Of a DNA stretch of 64,000 nucleotides, positions 9,155 through 18,381 are shown piece after piece. The notes beneath the pieces are model-generated. The model had not been told where the DNA came from, ran no database searches, and saw only the letters and a program-made list of their open reading frames with translations. The DNA comes from Nocardia jiangxiensis NBRC 101359 (GTDB lineage Bacteria; Actinomycetota; Actinomycetes; Mycobacteriales; Mycobacteriaceae). The DNA is taken from NCBI RefSeq assembly GCF_000308615.1, contig NZ_BAGB01000170.1, forward strand, positions 122,814 through 186,813. The letters are read 5' to 3'. How positions within the stretch are numbered: the first letter of the stretch is position 1; each line of letters begins with the position of its first letter. Position numbers and translations under genes: made by a program.

Positions 9155-10000
9155 CTAGGCGAATGCCGGGCCGCGTAGGGTTTGCTCGGGCGGGCAGCCG
9201 TAGTGGAGTTCGTAGACGGCGGGGAAGAGGCTGGGCTGGAATCCCCACGCGGTGGCGATCGCGTCCACCGTTGTTTCGCCGGGCCGGTAGAACTCGAGAT
9301 CGGCGTGCGTCCCCGCCAGCCTGATTCGTGCGACGTCCGCGGTCAGCGGCATCTCGCGGTGCCGGATCCAGCACTCGTGCAGTGCGCGCACACTCAGCCC
9401 GGCCTCGGCTGCCAGTCCGGAGACGGTCAGTTGCTCGCCGGGGAACGCCTCGAGATAGTCCAAGCACCTGCGGATCACGTGCGGACCCCAGTTCGGCACG
9501 GTGGCGGCCAACGCTTCGCGGTCCGGATGGTCCAGCGACAACAACAGCCGCACGAGCAACTTCTGCTCGATGGCGGGCCGTCCGATCGGCGGCACATCGG
9601 CCTCGTCCGCGGCGATCCGCCGGACGGTCGACAGCCACGTTCGGTCGGGCACCTGGGGCGCCTCCGCCGGATGGACAGGGTGTCGGACCGTCCGGCCCAG
9701 CAGTGCCTCTAGCATGTCGGACAACGCGCCCTGACCGACCTCGACGGCCACGACCCGCCCTCGATCCGGTGAATCGACGAAGGCGTCGACCGACGGCTCG
9801 ACGACAACGGCACGGCCGGGCAGGACCTCCACCTCGTGCCGACGATCGACCACCCGCATCATCCGCCCCACCGGGATCTCGACCAGATATCCGTGCTCGT
9901 CCGGCGTGTGCATGTGCATGCCGGTCACCGAGGATGTCAGCTCGACCCGGACGGGGCCTCGCGTGACCTCGCGTGTCCGTAGAACCGCTTGTTGCTTCAT
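9155..10000 (-). CDS. AraC-family transcriptional regulator
   Basis: 281 residues. The C-terminal 100 contain two helix-turn-helix units: LTVSGLAAEAGLSVRALHE, then VDAIATAWGFQPSLFPAVYE and LHYGCPPEQTLRG. The N-terminal 170 residues resemble the AraC_binding_2 cupin-like domain (TSSVTGMHMHTPDEHGYLVEIP, then PGRAVVVEPS). It sits just upstream of the oxidoreductase gene on the same strand, 88 nt apart, so control of that gene or of a lost neighbour is plausible. The ATG at 10000 begins MKQQAV; a GTG two codons earlier is possible. The effector is unknown. Confidence 0.87.
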   Translation of the reverse strand: MKQQAVLRTREVTRGPVRVELTSSVTGMHMHTPDEHGYLVEIPVGRMMRVVDRRHEVEVLPGRAVVVEPSVDAFVDSPDRGRVVAVEVGQGALSDMLEALLGRTVRHPVHPAEAPQVPDRTWLSTVRRIAADEADVPPIGRPAIEQKLLVRLLLSLDHPDREALAATVPNWGPHVIRRCLDYLEAFPGEQLTVSGLAAEAGLSVRALHECWIRHREMPLTADVARIRLAGTHADLEFYRPGETTVDAIATAWGFQPSLFPAVYELHYGCPPEQTLRGPAFA

Positions 10001-10477
10001 GAGCACTCCGCAGCTATCGAAGCCCCCGCACCAAGAGGGTAGCTTGAAATTCGCTGCGATGCGGGAAACTTCGCGAACCGGATGACCTGGCGTACCGTCC
10101 GACATGTCGTGACAGCAGGCCACGACCCGCGCTGCCGGACGTGATTCGCAAGTTGGAGAACGCGACCTCGAGAGTGCTGCGGGCGATTCTGTACGAAGTG
10201 CGCGATCCCTTCCGGGCCCGGCCGAGCTTCGAGACGAAATACGCACTCGCATAACGCAATACCGCGAATGAGTCGATCGAGCTCGCTTCCCGAGAGCGGG
10301 GAAGCTCACCTCCGCGGACGTTCGAAGGTCACCGGCTCGGTCTCTACCACGTCGACGATACGGACCATCCGACCTCGAGCATCTACCGCGACGCCACTGG
10401 CATCTATTTCGCGACCGGCCCCGCCGGACCATCCCATCGGAGGATGAGGTTATGGGGCAGTTCGGCGGATCCAGCAA
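10001..10477. other. Gene-poor spacer
   Basis: Roughly 480 bases between the AraC and TetR genes with no convincing gene. A plus-strand frame at about 10141-10254 (VIRKLENATSRVLRAILYEV...) and another at about 10330-10460 (GLYHVDDTDHPTSSIYRDAT...) look protein-like but have no start signals. They may be decayed fragments. Confidence 0.5.
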
Positions 10478-10508
10478 GTAACAGGTTTCAAATATTGCAA
10501 TCTGTTAC
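10478..10508. promoter_or_regulatory. 31-bp palindromic operator upstream of TetR gene
   Basis: The outer arms GTAACAG (10478-10484) and CTGTTAC (10502-10508) are perfect. The inner bases also pair except for two positions on each side, so the whole 31 bp is a near-perfect palindrome centred on 10493. It ends 22 nt before the TetR start. This is the expected form and place of an autoregulatory TetR operator. Confidence 0.65.
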
Positions 10509-10530
10509 CAGCCGGAGTTAGTCTCGGTGC

Positions 10531-11115
10531 ATGGCGAAGGTGCCGTTGGACGCGGAGGCGGTGCTGTCCGCCACCGAGGAGGTGCTGCGCCGCCACGGGC
10601 CCGCGAAGGCCACGGTGGTGGATGTGGCGCGGGCGCTCGGGGTCAGTCACACCGCGGTGTACAAGCACTTTCCCTCGAAAGCGGCGTTGCGGGAGGCGGT
10701 CACCAGGCGCTGGCTGGACCGCGGCCGGGACTCCCTCGCGGCCATCGCGGCGGACACCAGCTCGGCTCCGGCCGCCCGGCTGCGCGGATGGCTGTTCGCG
10801 GTACTGGCCGCCAAGCGAGCCAAGGCCACCGAGGATCCGCAGCTCTACGCGGCCTACGCGCTGCTCGTCGCCGAGCACAGTGACGTCGCGGCCGAGCACG
10901 TCGCCGACCTGCTCGAACAACTCCGAACCCTGATCGCGGACGGTTTCGCAGTGCCCGACCCGGCCGCCACCGCCCGCGCCGTATTCGATGCGACCACCCG
11001 CTTCCACCACCCGGCACACACCGCCGAATGGGATTGCGCCGCCATCGAATCCGACCTCGACGCCGTCTGCGCGCTCCTGCTCGACGGCCTGCCTCAGAAG
11101 GGGAACTTCTCGTGA
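10531..11115 (+). CDS. TetR-family transcriptional regulator
   Basis: 194 residues with an N-terminal TetR helix-turn-helix (ATVVDVARALGVSHTAVYKHFPSKAALREAV, residues 30-60) and a helical C-terminal ligand domain of the YfiR/WHG-like type. Its stop overlaps the GTG of the next gene by 4 nt, so regulator and NAD(P)-binding protein are translated together. The 31-bp palindrome just upstream is the likely operator, giving autorepression relieved by an unknown ligand. Confidence 0.9.
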   Translation: MAKVPLDAEAVLSATEEVLRRHGPAKATVVDVARALGVSHTAVYKHFPSKAALREAVTRRWLDRGRDSLAAIAADTSSAPAARLRGWLFAVLAAKRAKATEDPQLYAAYALLVAEHSDVAAEHVADLLEQLRTLIADGFAVPDPAATARAVFDATTRFHHPAHTAEWDCAAIESDLDAVCALLLDGLPQKGNFS

Positions 11116-11948
11116 CCACTCTTGTGACCGGTGCTCGTGGCTTCGTCGGCAGCGGTGTCCTGACCCGGCTGCTGGAGGCGGGCGAACCCGTCCGAGCATC
11201 CAGTCGCAGCCCCCGGCCCGGCGAGTTCCCCGACGGCGTCGAGGTCGTCCGTGCCGACCTGACAGATTTCTCCACCTTGCCCGCAGCCCTGGCGGGCGTG
11301 ACGAAGGTATTCCTCTACGCCCACCCGGACACCGCCGCGGAGTTCGCCACCGCGGCGGTCGCGGCGGGCGTGCAGCACGTGACGTTGCTGTCCTCCGGCA
11401 CGGTCCTGCAGCCGAATGCGGAGCAGAACCCGATCGCGGTCCGCCACATGACCGTGGAGAAAGCTCTGGGGGACTCCGGCCTGCCGCACACCTTCGTACG
11501 CCCGGGGTACTTCGCCACCAACTCGCTGCGGTGGACCTCCATCCGCACCGAACGGGTGTTCCGCACGGCCTTCCCCGAAGCGACCACCTCTCCGGTGCAC
11601 GAGCGGGACATCTCCGATGTGGCCGCGCACGCGCTGCTCCACGAGGCCGGTACGTCCGCGTCCCACTCGGTGCTCGGCCCCGGCCCGATCACCCAGCGCG
11701 ACCAGATCGCCGCGATAGCCGACGCGCTCGGCGAACCCGTGCAGCTCGAGGAGGTCGACGTCGAGACCTACCGCGCTGAGCTGCTCGCCGATCTGCCGCC
11801 GTTCCTGGCGGATATGTTCATCCAGTTCCGGGGAGTCGTGCCCAACCCGTCGCCGGAGATCGCCGTCGACTCGGTTCCGGATCTACTGGGCCGCCCCGCC
11901 CTGTCGTTCGCCGAGTGGGCCCGAGACCACGCCGCCGACTACCGCTGA
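11112..11948 (+). CDS. NAD(P)H-binding protein (NmrA/atypical SDR type)
   Basis: 278 residues. The N-terminal TTLVTGARGFVGSGVLTRLLE carries the GxxGxxG nucleotide-binding turn. It continues as an NmrA-like or quinone-reductase-like atypical short-chain dehydrogenase, with VRPGYFATNSLRW and the C-terminal substrate part VPDLLGRPALSFAEWARDH. No YxxxK pair is apparent at the usual site, as in NmrA-like sensors and some reductases. It is coupled to the TetR gene through a GTGA overlap and has AAGGGG upstream. It probably reduces, or senses through its nucleotide, the compound detected by that regulator (inference). Confidence 0.85.
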   Translation: MTTLVTGARGFVGSGVLTRLLEAGEPVRASSRSPRPGEFPDGVEVVRADLTDFSTLPAALAGVTKVFLYAHPDTAAEFATAAVAAGVQHVTLLSSGTVLQPNAEQNPIAVRHMTVEKALGDSGLPHTFVRPGYFATNSLRWTSIRTERVFRTAFPEATTSPVHERDISDVAAHALLHEAGTSASHSVLGPGPITQRDQIAAIADALGEPVQLEEVDVETYRAELLADLPPFLADMFIQFRGVVPNPSPEIAVDSVPDLLGRPALSFAEWARDHAADYR

Positions 11949-13264
11949 CATTCGAGCCGGGCCACCGCGTTGTCGGTGAGCCACCGTGCCTCCTCGTCGC
12001 TCATCGCGGTGGCCGCGTATCCGACGCTGAGGTCGAGGCTGCCGAGGCGCTCGTTGGCGATCACGAACAGTGACGGGCCGAACATGTCGAGCGAAACGGC
12101 CCGGGTGACGTCCTCGAGCGTGTAGGGGCCGTAGCTGGTCCCGAGGCCGGACTCGCCTGCCGTGGTGACGGCAAGCCCGTCGAGGCGCCGGTGGTTGCGC
12201 AGCGTCGGGCCGACCTCGTGCCGATACACTTCCCAATCCGGAAACTTCATGATGGCGGCGGACTCCCAGTCCTTGGCCAGCGTGGCGATCAGCTTGAACG
12301 AGACGTCGCGGGCGGTGGCCCAGAAGTCGTCGGTTATCGGGTGCTCGGTACGCAGGATGTCGACGTAGCAACCGTAGGTCTCGGGCGGCAGCGCGAGTGT
12401 GCTGAGGCGACGGAGGTCGACCGTGGTCAACAAGGTCATGACGTCGAGTCGGTACCGCTCGCGGATGGCCAGCAGGAAGGCGGCGGTCACCGCACCGTGC
12501 AGCGTTGTTCTATTGGCTTTGAGGGCATCCGCGAGCGTTGCCGTCGAGGTGGGGCCGAGGTGACGCTCCAGTACTCGCGTCTCTTTCTTCCGACCGCGGA
12601 TTTTCTGCTTGGGTAGCCGGATGGCCGGCGTATACGTGGTCTCTTCGCGACTGCCGGACTTCTTGCCACTCGCAGGTCTGCTGGGCAGACCGGCTTCGAT
12701 CGGTGGGGGCAGGGCGGTGTGGAGCGATGAGTCGTGTTGCGCCACGGCCGGATCGGCGAGGAACTCCAGAAGCCGGCGAGCGAGCATGTTGGCGGACTGG
12801 GCGTCGAGCGTCGCATGATCGGCGCAGATGACGATGTGGTTGATCTCGGCGTCGGGCGATTGCCGCACCAGCGTTGTCCGTAGGCGCGGACGGGTGCCCT
12901 TCCGGATCGGTGTGTGCATGTCGTCGGCGAGGACCTTGCGCCAAGCGTCCGGGTCGGGGTCCTCGACCACCCGCACCGGGATTTCCGGTGTGCCCTCGGT
13001 GTCGAACCAGCGTCGGCGGTAGGCGAAGGGCGGCAGCGGGCGCCAGACGATCTTGCCGTAGCGGATATGAGCGCGAAGGATGGGGTGCTGGGTCTGTTGC
13101 CAGGCGAGTGCGCGCCGCACCTGCGCCGGATCGAGGCGGCCGCGCACGTGCAGCACCTGCATGGTGATCAGTCCTCGACGCGCATGCAAATGGTTGAGCA
13201 GTTGTTCTCGTTCGCCCAGCGGGCGCGTTTCGCCCAAACCGTCCTCCCATGTTTCGAACGCCAT
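11939..13264 (-). CDS. Condensation-domain/PapA-like acyltransferase
   Basis: 441 residues resembling the CoA-dependent acyltransferase/condensation superfamily (PapA5, WES and NRPS C domains). The active-site HxxxD is seen in ICADHATLDAQ with His150 and Asp154; the following residue is Ala instead of the usual Gly. The N-terminal half (LHVRGRLDPAQVRRALAWQQ, then HPILRAHI) and the later block TLHGAVTAAFLLAIRERY fit the two-lobed fold. The C-terminus contains YGPYTLEDVTRAVSLDMFGP. It faces away from the acyl carrier protein gene, 53 nt apart, and an AMP ligase follows. It probably joins a carrier-bound acyl group to an alcohol or amine. Confidence 0.75.
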   Translation of the reverse strand: MAFETWEDGLGETRPLGEREQLLNHLHARRGLITMQVLHVRGRLDPAQVRRALAWQQTQHPILRAHIRYGKIVWRPLPPFAYRRRWFDTEGTPEIPVRVVEDPDPDAWRKVLADDMHTPIRKGTRPRLRTTLVRQSPDAEINHIVICADHATLDAQSANMLARRLLEFLADPAVAQHDSSLHTALPPPIEAGLPSRPASGKKSGSREETTYTPAIRLPKQKIRGRKKETRVLERHLGPTSTATLADALKANRTTLHGAVTAAFLLAIRERYRLDVMTLLTTVDLRRLSTLALPPETYGCYVDILRTEHPITDDFWATARDVSFKLIATLAKDWESAAIMKFPDWEVYRHEVGPTLRNHRRLDGLAVTTAGESGLGTSYGPYTLEDVTRAVSLDMFGPSLFVIANERLGSLDLSVGYAATAMSDEEARWLTDNAVARLECQR

Positions 13265-13317
13265 TTCAGGTCGCGATGAAATTGGTTATCATGCTGACGA
13301 CATAAAGGACTCGAGCG

Positions 13318-13572
13318 ATGGACGATATCGAACAACCGATTGTCGATTATATCTCCGCCATGATGGCCCAGGCCGGCGGAGGGCCGGTGGATCGCGAGAC
13401 CCCTTTACTGGAGATCGGCCTGCTTGACTCGATCAGTCTGGTAAAGCTGGTGCATTTCCTCCAGGAACGATTCAAGATCAGTATCCCTGACACGGAGATA
13501 CGTGCGGAGCTGTTCGAATCGCCCGCGAAACTGGCAGCCTATGTCTCGCAGCGAGCGACTCAGCCCGCCTGA
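13318..13572 (+). CDS. Acyl carrier protein
   Basis: An 84-residue stand-alone carrier protein. The phosphopantetheine site is Ser38 in LLEIGLLDSISLVKLVHFLQE, and the four-helix pattern is complete. AAGGA precedes the ATG. The 3' end overlaps the convergent AMP-ligase gene by 13 nt. It presumably carries the acyl or aryl group activated by that ligase and hands it to the condensation-like acyltransferase on the other side. Confidence 0.9.
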   Translation: MDDIEQPIVDYISAMMAQAGGGPVDRETPLLEIGLLDSISLVKLVHFLQERFKISIPDTEIRAELFESPAKLAAYVSQRATQPA

Positions 13573-15041
13573 AGCTCTCGCAGCCGCGCGCGGAGCACCT
13601 TGCCGGCAGCGCTGCGCGGCAATGCGTCGATGAACGCGATCTCGGCCGGGACCTTCTGAACCGACAGCCTTTCGCGCGCATAGCGGATCAACTCGTCGGC
13701 CGATACATCCGCCCCTTTGACGACGAACGCGATCAGGCGATTGCCGTTGCGCGGGTCCGGGTCCGGCAGACCCGTCACTGCGGCTTCGGCGACGGCGGGC
13801 AAGGTCATGAGCGTCTCCTCCACCTCGATGGGGTCGATCTTGTAGCCGGACACCTCGATCAGCAACTTGCTGCGGCCATGGATGAAGATGCGACCTTCCT
13901 CATCGAGCGAGGCGAGATCGCCGGTCCTGAACCAGCCCTCGTCGAACGCCTGAGCATTGGCCGCGGCATCGCCGAGATAGCCTCGCATGAGCGAGGACGA
14001 TCGAAGTTCCATTTCGCCGACGGACGGGCCGAATTCGGTGTCGAACGGAACGATGCGGACTTCGGCGTCGCCCGCCGGTTTGCCCACCGAAGCCCAGCTC
14101 GCGTCGAGGTCGGCGGAGTCATTGTGCGAGAACATACTGGCCTCGGTCGAGCCGTAATCCTGACGGATTGTGACACCGAGGCGCTCGCGTACCACTTCGA
14201 AGGAGGACCGCTTCAGCGCGACGCCGCCCGAGAAGGCCAGGCGCAGCCTGAGATCGAAATTGCCGGGCTGACCGGCGATGATTTCGTACATTGCCGGAAC
14301 GGCGCCCATAACGGTTGCGCGCTCGCGGACCATGGCGTCGAGCAGTTTCTCGCGCGAAAGCGCCAGCGGTAGGGGATCGCTCCAATAGAGCGCCGTCGCA
14401 CCGCCGGCGACGGCTTGGACAGCGCCCAGCAGGAAGCCCATCGAGAAGCTGCCCGGCAGCATGTCCAGGACGATGTCGTCGGGCTGAATCTGCCAGGCTG
14501 TGCTGGCTCGTTCACCATCGGCGATGAGCTCGGCGTGGGTGTGTGGCACCACTTTGGGCAACCCGGTCGAGCCGGATGAGAACAGGTAGAGCGCCGTGGT
14601 GTCCCCTGGCAGTTTCGGCAGTTGGATGGTTCCGGTTGCTTCGGGCAGGGCGCTGGTCAGGAACAACGGAATGCCGGGGGCCGCATCTGCGATGAGCATC
14701 TCGGCAACGGCGCCACGGTCGGGAGTCGAGATGACGGCCCTGGGTCCGGTTTTCTGCGCGAGGATGGCAAGTTCGGATCGCGTGGCCGTCTCGCCCAGCG
14801 GCATCGCGATGGCGCCGATGGCGAACAGCGCGTGGGCTGTCGCGAAAAGATCGGGTGAGTTCGGAATCAGCAAGGCAACGGGATCGCCACGCTCGATGCC
14901 ACGTTCGGTGAGGCCGACGGCGAGTCGGCCGATCCGCTCGACCACAGCGGCGTAGGGGGTGAATGCTTCGCCCTGCCGCAATCCGCTGGTGATCGGTGCT
15001 CGAGCTGTCAACGTGAGCAGATTGTCGTAGATCATCGCCAC
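13560..15041 (-). CDS. AMP-dependent acyl/aryl ligase (ANL superfamily)
   Basis: 493 residues with the ANL signatures in order: LYLFSSGSTGLPKVVPHTHAE (P-loop-like A3), the region QDYGSTEASMFSHND (A5), WFRTGDLASLDEEGRIFIHG (A7) and KLLIEVSGYKIDPIEVEE (A8), with the catalytic lysine in RSAAGKVLRARL near the C-terminus. The short length and FSSGSTG core resemble benzoate-CoA-type or carrier-loading ligases. It begins GTGGCGATG; either the GTG (15041) or the ATG (15035) may start. It converges with the acyl carrier protein gene and probably loads it. The substrate cannot be read from the sequence. Confidence 0.88.
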   Translation of the reverse strand: MAMIYDNLLTLTARAPITSGLRQGEAFTPYAAVVERIGRLAVGLTERGIERGDPVALLIPNSPDLFATAHALFAIGAIAMPLGETATRSELAILAQKTGPRAVISTPDRGAVAEMLIADAAPGIPLFLTSALPEATGTIQLPKLPGDTTALYLFSSGSTGLPKVVPHTHAELIADGERASTAWQIQPDDIVLDMLPGSFSMGFLLGAVQAVAGGATALYWSDPLPLALSREKLLDAMVRERATVMGAVPAMYEIIAGQPGNFDLRLRLAFSGGVALKRSSFEVVRERLGVTIRQDYGSTEASMFSHNDSADLDASWASVGKPAGDAEVRIVPFDTEFGPSVGEMELRSSSLMRGYLGDAAANAQAFDEGWFRTGDLASLDEEGRIFIHGRSKLLIEVSGYKIDPIEVEETLMTLPAVAEAAVTGLPDPDPRNGNRLIAFVVKGADVSADELIRYARERLSVQKVPAEIAFIDALPRSAAGKVLRARLRELQAG

Positions 15042-15138
15042 TCCGCGGGATCCTTCTGTCCGTAAGGATAGAAGTGGGATTCGGCATCGACAAGGCGTCG
15101 GCGATCACGTCATCCGGACACGGGCGAAGTAGCTCGAT

Positions 15139-16782
15139 TCAGTCCGTGATCTTGGCCCGCACCGTCGCGTGCAGTTCGCGCAGGCGCGACCGTTCGGTGA
15201 TCACCTCGAGCACCCGCGTGCCGTGTGCATGCCCGGCCAACTCGACGGCCAGCTGCTGCGGATCGACCTGGCGGTGCGGAATGCGGTAGGCGGCGCACAG
15301 CGCGGCCAGATCGATGCCGTGCGGGGTGCCGAACACCCGCTCGAATGCTCCGGCATACTGCGGTTCCCCCTGTTCCAGCAGCTCGAAGATGCCGCCGCCG
15401 TCGTCGTTGGCGACCACGATGGTCAGATCGGCCGGGCGGGGTTCGTCGGGCCCGATCAGCAGGCCGGACACGTCGTGCAGGAAGGTCAGATCACCCAGCA
15501 GCGCGACGGTGCGGCCGTGGTGGTGCAGCGCCGCGCCGACAGCCGTGGACACGGTGCCGTCGATGCCCGCGACACCGCGGTTGGACAGCACGGTCACACC
15601 CGGCTGCGGGTACGACACCAGGGCCACGTCGCGCACCGGATTGGACGCGCCGAGCAGCAGTTGGTCGCCGTCGCGCAGCGAGTCCATCACCGCCGCCGCC
15701 ACGTGCAGTCCGGTCGGCTTCGGGTGCTCGGCGAGTTCGGCCCGGACCACCCCGATCGCTCTCGCGTTGAGCTCACGGCACCGCGCCAGCCACTCCGGGG
15801 CCGGTTCGCCGGTGACGATCGCCCGAGTGCCGGTGCCGACCACATTTCCGGAGACGTCGGGCCAGCGCGGCCCGGTGGTGACCACGTAGACGGTCACATT
15901 CGGATCGGCCAGCGTTTTCGCCACCGGACGGTGCAGGGTCGGGCGGCCCGTGATGATGGCCTGGCGCGGCTCCAGCAGCGGCAACGCCAACGGGTGCAGC
16001 GCGGGGCCGTGCATGGGGGCCGTGGGTTCGGCGACGGTCGGCAGCTCGGACAGTTCCGGCCGGAACCCGGCGCCGTGGCCGGAGATGACGACCGTGTCGG
16101 GGGTCAGGTCGATGTCGAGCGGCACGTCGAGCGTGGCGTACTGGGTGCGCGTCCAGGCCCGTCCGCCCTCGCGTCCCTCGGGCGCGCGCTCGCCGGGGGC
16201 GAGGTCGGGCGCCCACGGATCGTGCAGCGGGATATCGAAGTGCACCGGGCCTGCGTTGCCGGAGCGGGCGCCGCGGGCCGCGGCGAGTACCCGGCAGACG
16301 GCCGAGCGCCACAGGCTGTTTCGGCGCTCGTAGGACGCACAGTCGTCGGACGCGGACTCTTCGTCGGCGAGGCCGAGACGGATACTGGTGCGGACCTGAT
16401 TGCCGAGCAGACCGAGCAGCTCCACGGTGTGGTTGGCGCTGGCGCCGAGTATCTCGGAGGGCCGATCGGCGCTGACCACCACCAGCGGCACCCGTGCGTA
16501 GCTGGCCTCCAGCACCGCGGGACCGAGGTTGGCCACCGCGGTCCCCGAGGTCATCACGACCGGCACCGGCCGCCGACTGGCCAGCGCCAGTCCGACCGCG
16601 AGGAATCCCGCGGTCCGTTCATCGATGCGCATGTGCATCCGTAGCCGGCCCGCCGCATCCGCAGCCTGCACGGCGAAGTTCATCGGCGCGTGTCGTGTGC
16701 CGGGACACAGCACAACGTCCCGGACACCCCCACGTGCGAATTCGTCAACGACCACGTAGGCCTGCGCTGTGGACGGATCCAC
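15139..16782 (-). CDS. menD: 2-succinyl-5-enolpyruvyl-6-hydroxy-3-cyclohexene-1-carboxylate synthase
   Basis: 547 residues, the family length. This thiamine diphosphate enzyme condenses 2-oxoglutarate and isochorismate in menaquinone synthesis. The N-terminal PYR domain shows VLCPGTRHAPMNFAVQ and HMRIDERTAGFLAVGLALAS with the cofactor-activating glutamate region. The C-terminal PP domain has SNRGVAGIDGTVSTAVGAAL and the diphosphate/metal motif GDLTFLHDVSGLL near residue 431. The catalytic core is complete. The GTG start gives MDPSTAQAYVVVDEF, the typical actinobacterial beginning. Other men genes are not adjacent in the window. Confidence 0.95.
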   Translation of the reverse strand: MDPSTAQAYVVVDEFARGGVRDVVLCPGTRHAPMNFAVQAADAAGRLRMHMRIDERTAGFLAVGLALASRRPVPVVMTSGTAVANLGPAVLEASYARVPLVVVSADRPSEILGASANHTVELLGLLGNQVRTSIRLGLADEESASDDCASYERRNSLWRSAVCRVLAAARGARSGNAGPVHFDIPLHDPWAPDLAPGERAPEGREGGRAWTRTQYATLDVPLDIDLTPDTVVISGHGAGFRPELSELPTVAEPTAPMHGPALHPLALPLLEPRQAIITGRPTLHRPVAKTLADPNVTVYVVTTGPRWPDVSGNVVGTGTRAIVTGEPAPEWLARCRELNARAIGVVRAELAEHPKPTGLHVAAAVMDSLRDGDQLLLGASNPVRDVALVSYPQPGVTVLSNRGVAGIDGTVSTAVGAALHHHGRTVALLGDLTFLHDVSGLLIGPDEPRPADLTIVVANDDGGGIFELLEQGEPQYAGAFERVFGTPHGIDLAALCAAYRIPHRQVDPQQLAVELAGHAHGTRVLEVITERSRLRELHATVRAKITD

Positions 16783-17273
16783 AACTCAAGCCTCTCAGAC
16801 AGTCAGGTCGGCGTCCACGGCATTCGGTCCATCATCGGATGCCCGTCGCAGGTCGGCGCCTTTGACGGGCACTGTGAACATGGGACCGGTTCTGAACTGG
16901 GGTTTCTTTCCGGGCGGTGGGTGTTGAAGTGGGTTACCGGCTATGAACCGGCGGTGGTCTCCATCACGCCATTTCCATGCAGAGATCGGTCGATGTGGAT
17001 GCTCCGCGGGGCGCGCGCCGACACCGGCAGGAAGCCCGTGGCGGACTGGAGCGTGACCGCGAGACCATCGTCGAGAAGTGCGACTTGCCGAATTCTCGCC
17101 GCGCGCGGGGCCGGGCTCCCGTGACGAGTGGATTCGACTGGCGTGCAAAGATTTCCGGAGATCGTGGGACCGATTTCCGGCGATCCGCGAGCGCCTCGCG
17201 ACGCCGAGCGCGCAGGGGCGGGGAGTAGAAAACCCAGTGCGGCAACAGGTGTGAAAGTCATATCGTCGCGCAT
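16783..17273. other. Spacer without a supported gene
   Basis: About 490 bases between menD and the ankyrin-type gene. Open frames exist on both strands, but their composition looks non-coding and none carries a recognisable motif. It probably holds the promoters of the two divergent neighbours. Confidence 0.5.
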
Positions 17274-17981
17274 GTGATAGCCGTCATCGTGTTACTCGTG
17301 GTGCTCGTGGTGCTCGTGGTGCTGCTTCCGATTTTGATCTACGGCGCCGGTCGGGCTGGGTGGCGACAGCGGTCCGTGAACCGGATTCTGTCCGCGGCGG
17401 AGACCGACGATATGGAACTGCTCGGCAATTCCATGCGCAAGAAAACGGTCAATCGCACTACGGTACAAGGGGATAGCGCGCTGCACCTCGCCTACTACGC
17501 GAACGAGCGGAACGCGATCGAAAACCTCCGTGCCTACGGTGCCGACGAGCACCTCCGCAACAAGCTGGGCCTGACCCCGCGTGACATGGCCGCCCTCGCA
17601 GTAACGGAATCCCAACTGCAACAGTGCATTCGATACCTGGATCGGGACGGCTACTGGCGCTCGTCCAAGGAAGCGTACGGCGTCTATCTACAACTGCGGG
17701 AAACTCCGCCCCGGATCTTCAACCCGGCTGTGGTTCGCGAGGTTCTCGAGGCCTGCCACCGCCGGGAACTGCTGATACTCGCGATCAAGGTGGGTAAGAC
17801 CGGCTCACAGGAGAAACTGGCCGAAGCTCTCGATGCCTTCGGCAACAAGCCCATGGCCGAGGACTACCTCAACGCGGGCTCCCCGTTCCTGCGCGAAGCA
17901 GCTCAGCGCTGGGCCCAGTCACACAACTACCGGATCTTCACCACGCCCGGCGGTCCCCGAGTCGTCTGGGGTCAATTCTAG
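17274..17981 (+). CDS. Membrane-anchored ankyrin-repeat-like protein
   Basis: 235 residues. An uninterrupted hydrophobic stretch at residues 2-25 (AVIVLLVVLVVLVVLLPILI) makes a membrane anchor or signal anchor. A basic linker follows, then ankyrin-like units: GDSALHLAYYANERNAIENLRAYGADEHLRNKLGLTPRDMA. The C-terminal half is helical and unassigned (VREVLEACHRRELLILAIK). The GTG start has no clear ribosome-binding site and may be leaderless. Ankyrin repeats suggest a protein-protein interaction role; the partner is unknown. Confidence 0.7.
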   Translation: MIAVIVLLVVLVVLVVLLPILIYGAGRAGWRQRSVNRILSAAETDDMELLGNSMRKKTVNRTTVQGDSALHLAYYANERNAIENLRAYGADEHLRNKLGLTPRDMAALAVTESQLQQCIRYLDRDGYWRSSKEAYGVYLQLRETPPRIFNPAVVREVLEACHRRELLILAIKVGKTGSQEKLAEALDAFGNKPMAEDYLNAGSPFLREAAQRWAQSHNYRIFTTPGGPRVVWGQF

Positions 17982-18381
17982 CGCCACGTGCCGCAGCGCC
18001 ACGTGTATGCGCCTCCCGCTCAATGGGTTTCGCTGATAATCCGGTCTGAGCCGTCGGCGACTCCGCTCGACTGCTATGAGGGGCCGGTGCGAACCGTGCA
18101 CTGTGCGGAATTTGCGTGTACTTATTCGAACCACGGCCAGTCGGAGCGAATCGGTAATCGTGAACCTGTTCGTGAATGTCGTGACGTAGAGTGCGATTTC
18201 GGGGGGGACAAACCGGGACCACCGTCGGGTGCGGCCCGGATCGACCTCCTGCCCTGTCCGGAGGCCGCCGGCACGACCGCGTGGCCATGGCTGAATCGAG
18301 GTCGGCGCCCACGTGGAGACCACAGCTGATTCCCCTGATGCAGTCACGTCCTGTTCACCTGACGCGACCACGACCCGCGAC
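17982..18381. other. Spacer without a supported gene
   Basis: About 400 bases. A frame continuous with the next gene begins at GTG 18313, but its first 23 codons have third positions unlike those of the gene body, so I treat them as leader. Confidence 0.45.

Noticed and set aside
7405..9324. A 639-codon plus-strand frame opposite the molybdopterin oxidoreductase
   Set aside because: The opposite strand carries all conserved oxidoreductase motifs; this frame has none and no ribosome-binding site.
15169..16644. A 491-codon plus-strand frame opposite menD
   Set aside because: menD is complete and certain; the antisense frame is a composition artefact.
17290..17330. Tandem GTGGTGCTC-like repeats
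   Set aside because: They encode the Val/Leu membrane anchor of the ankyrin-type protein and need no separate explanation.
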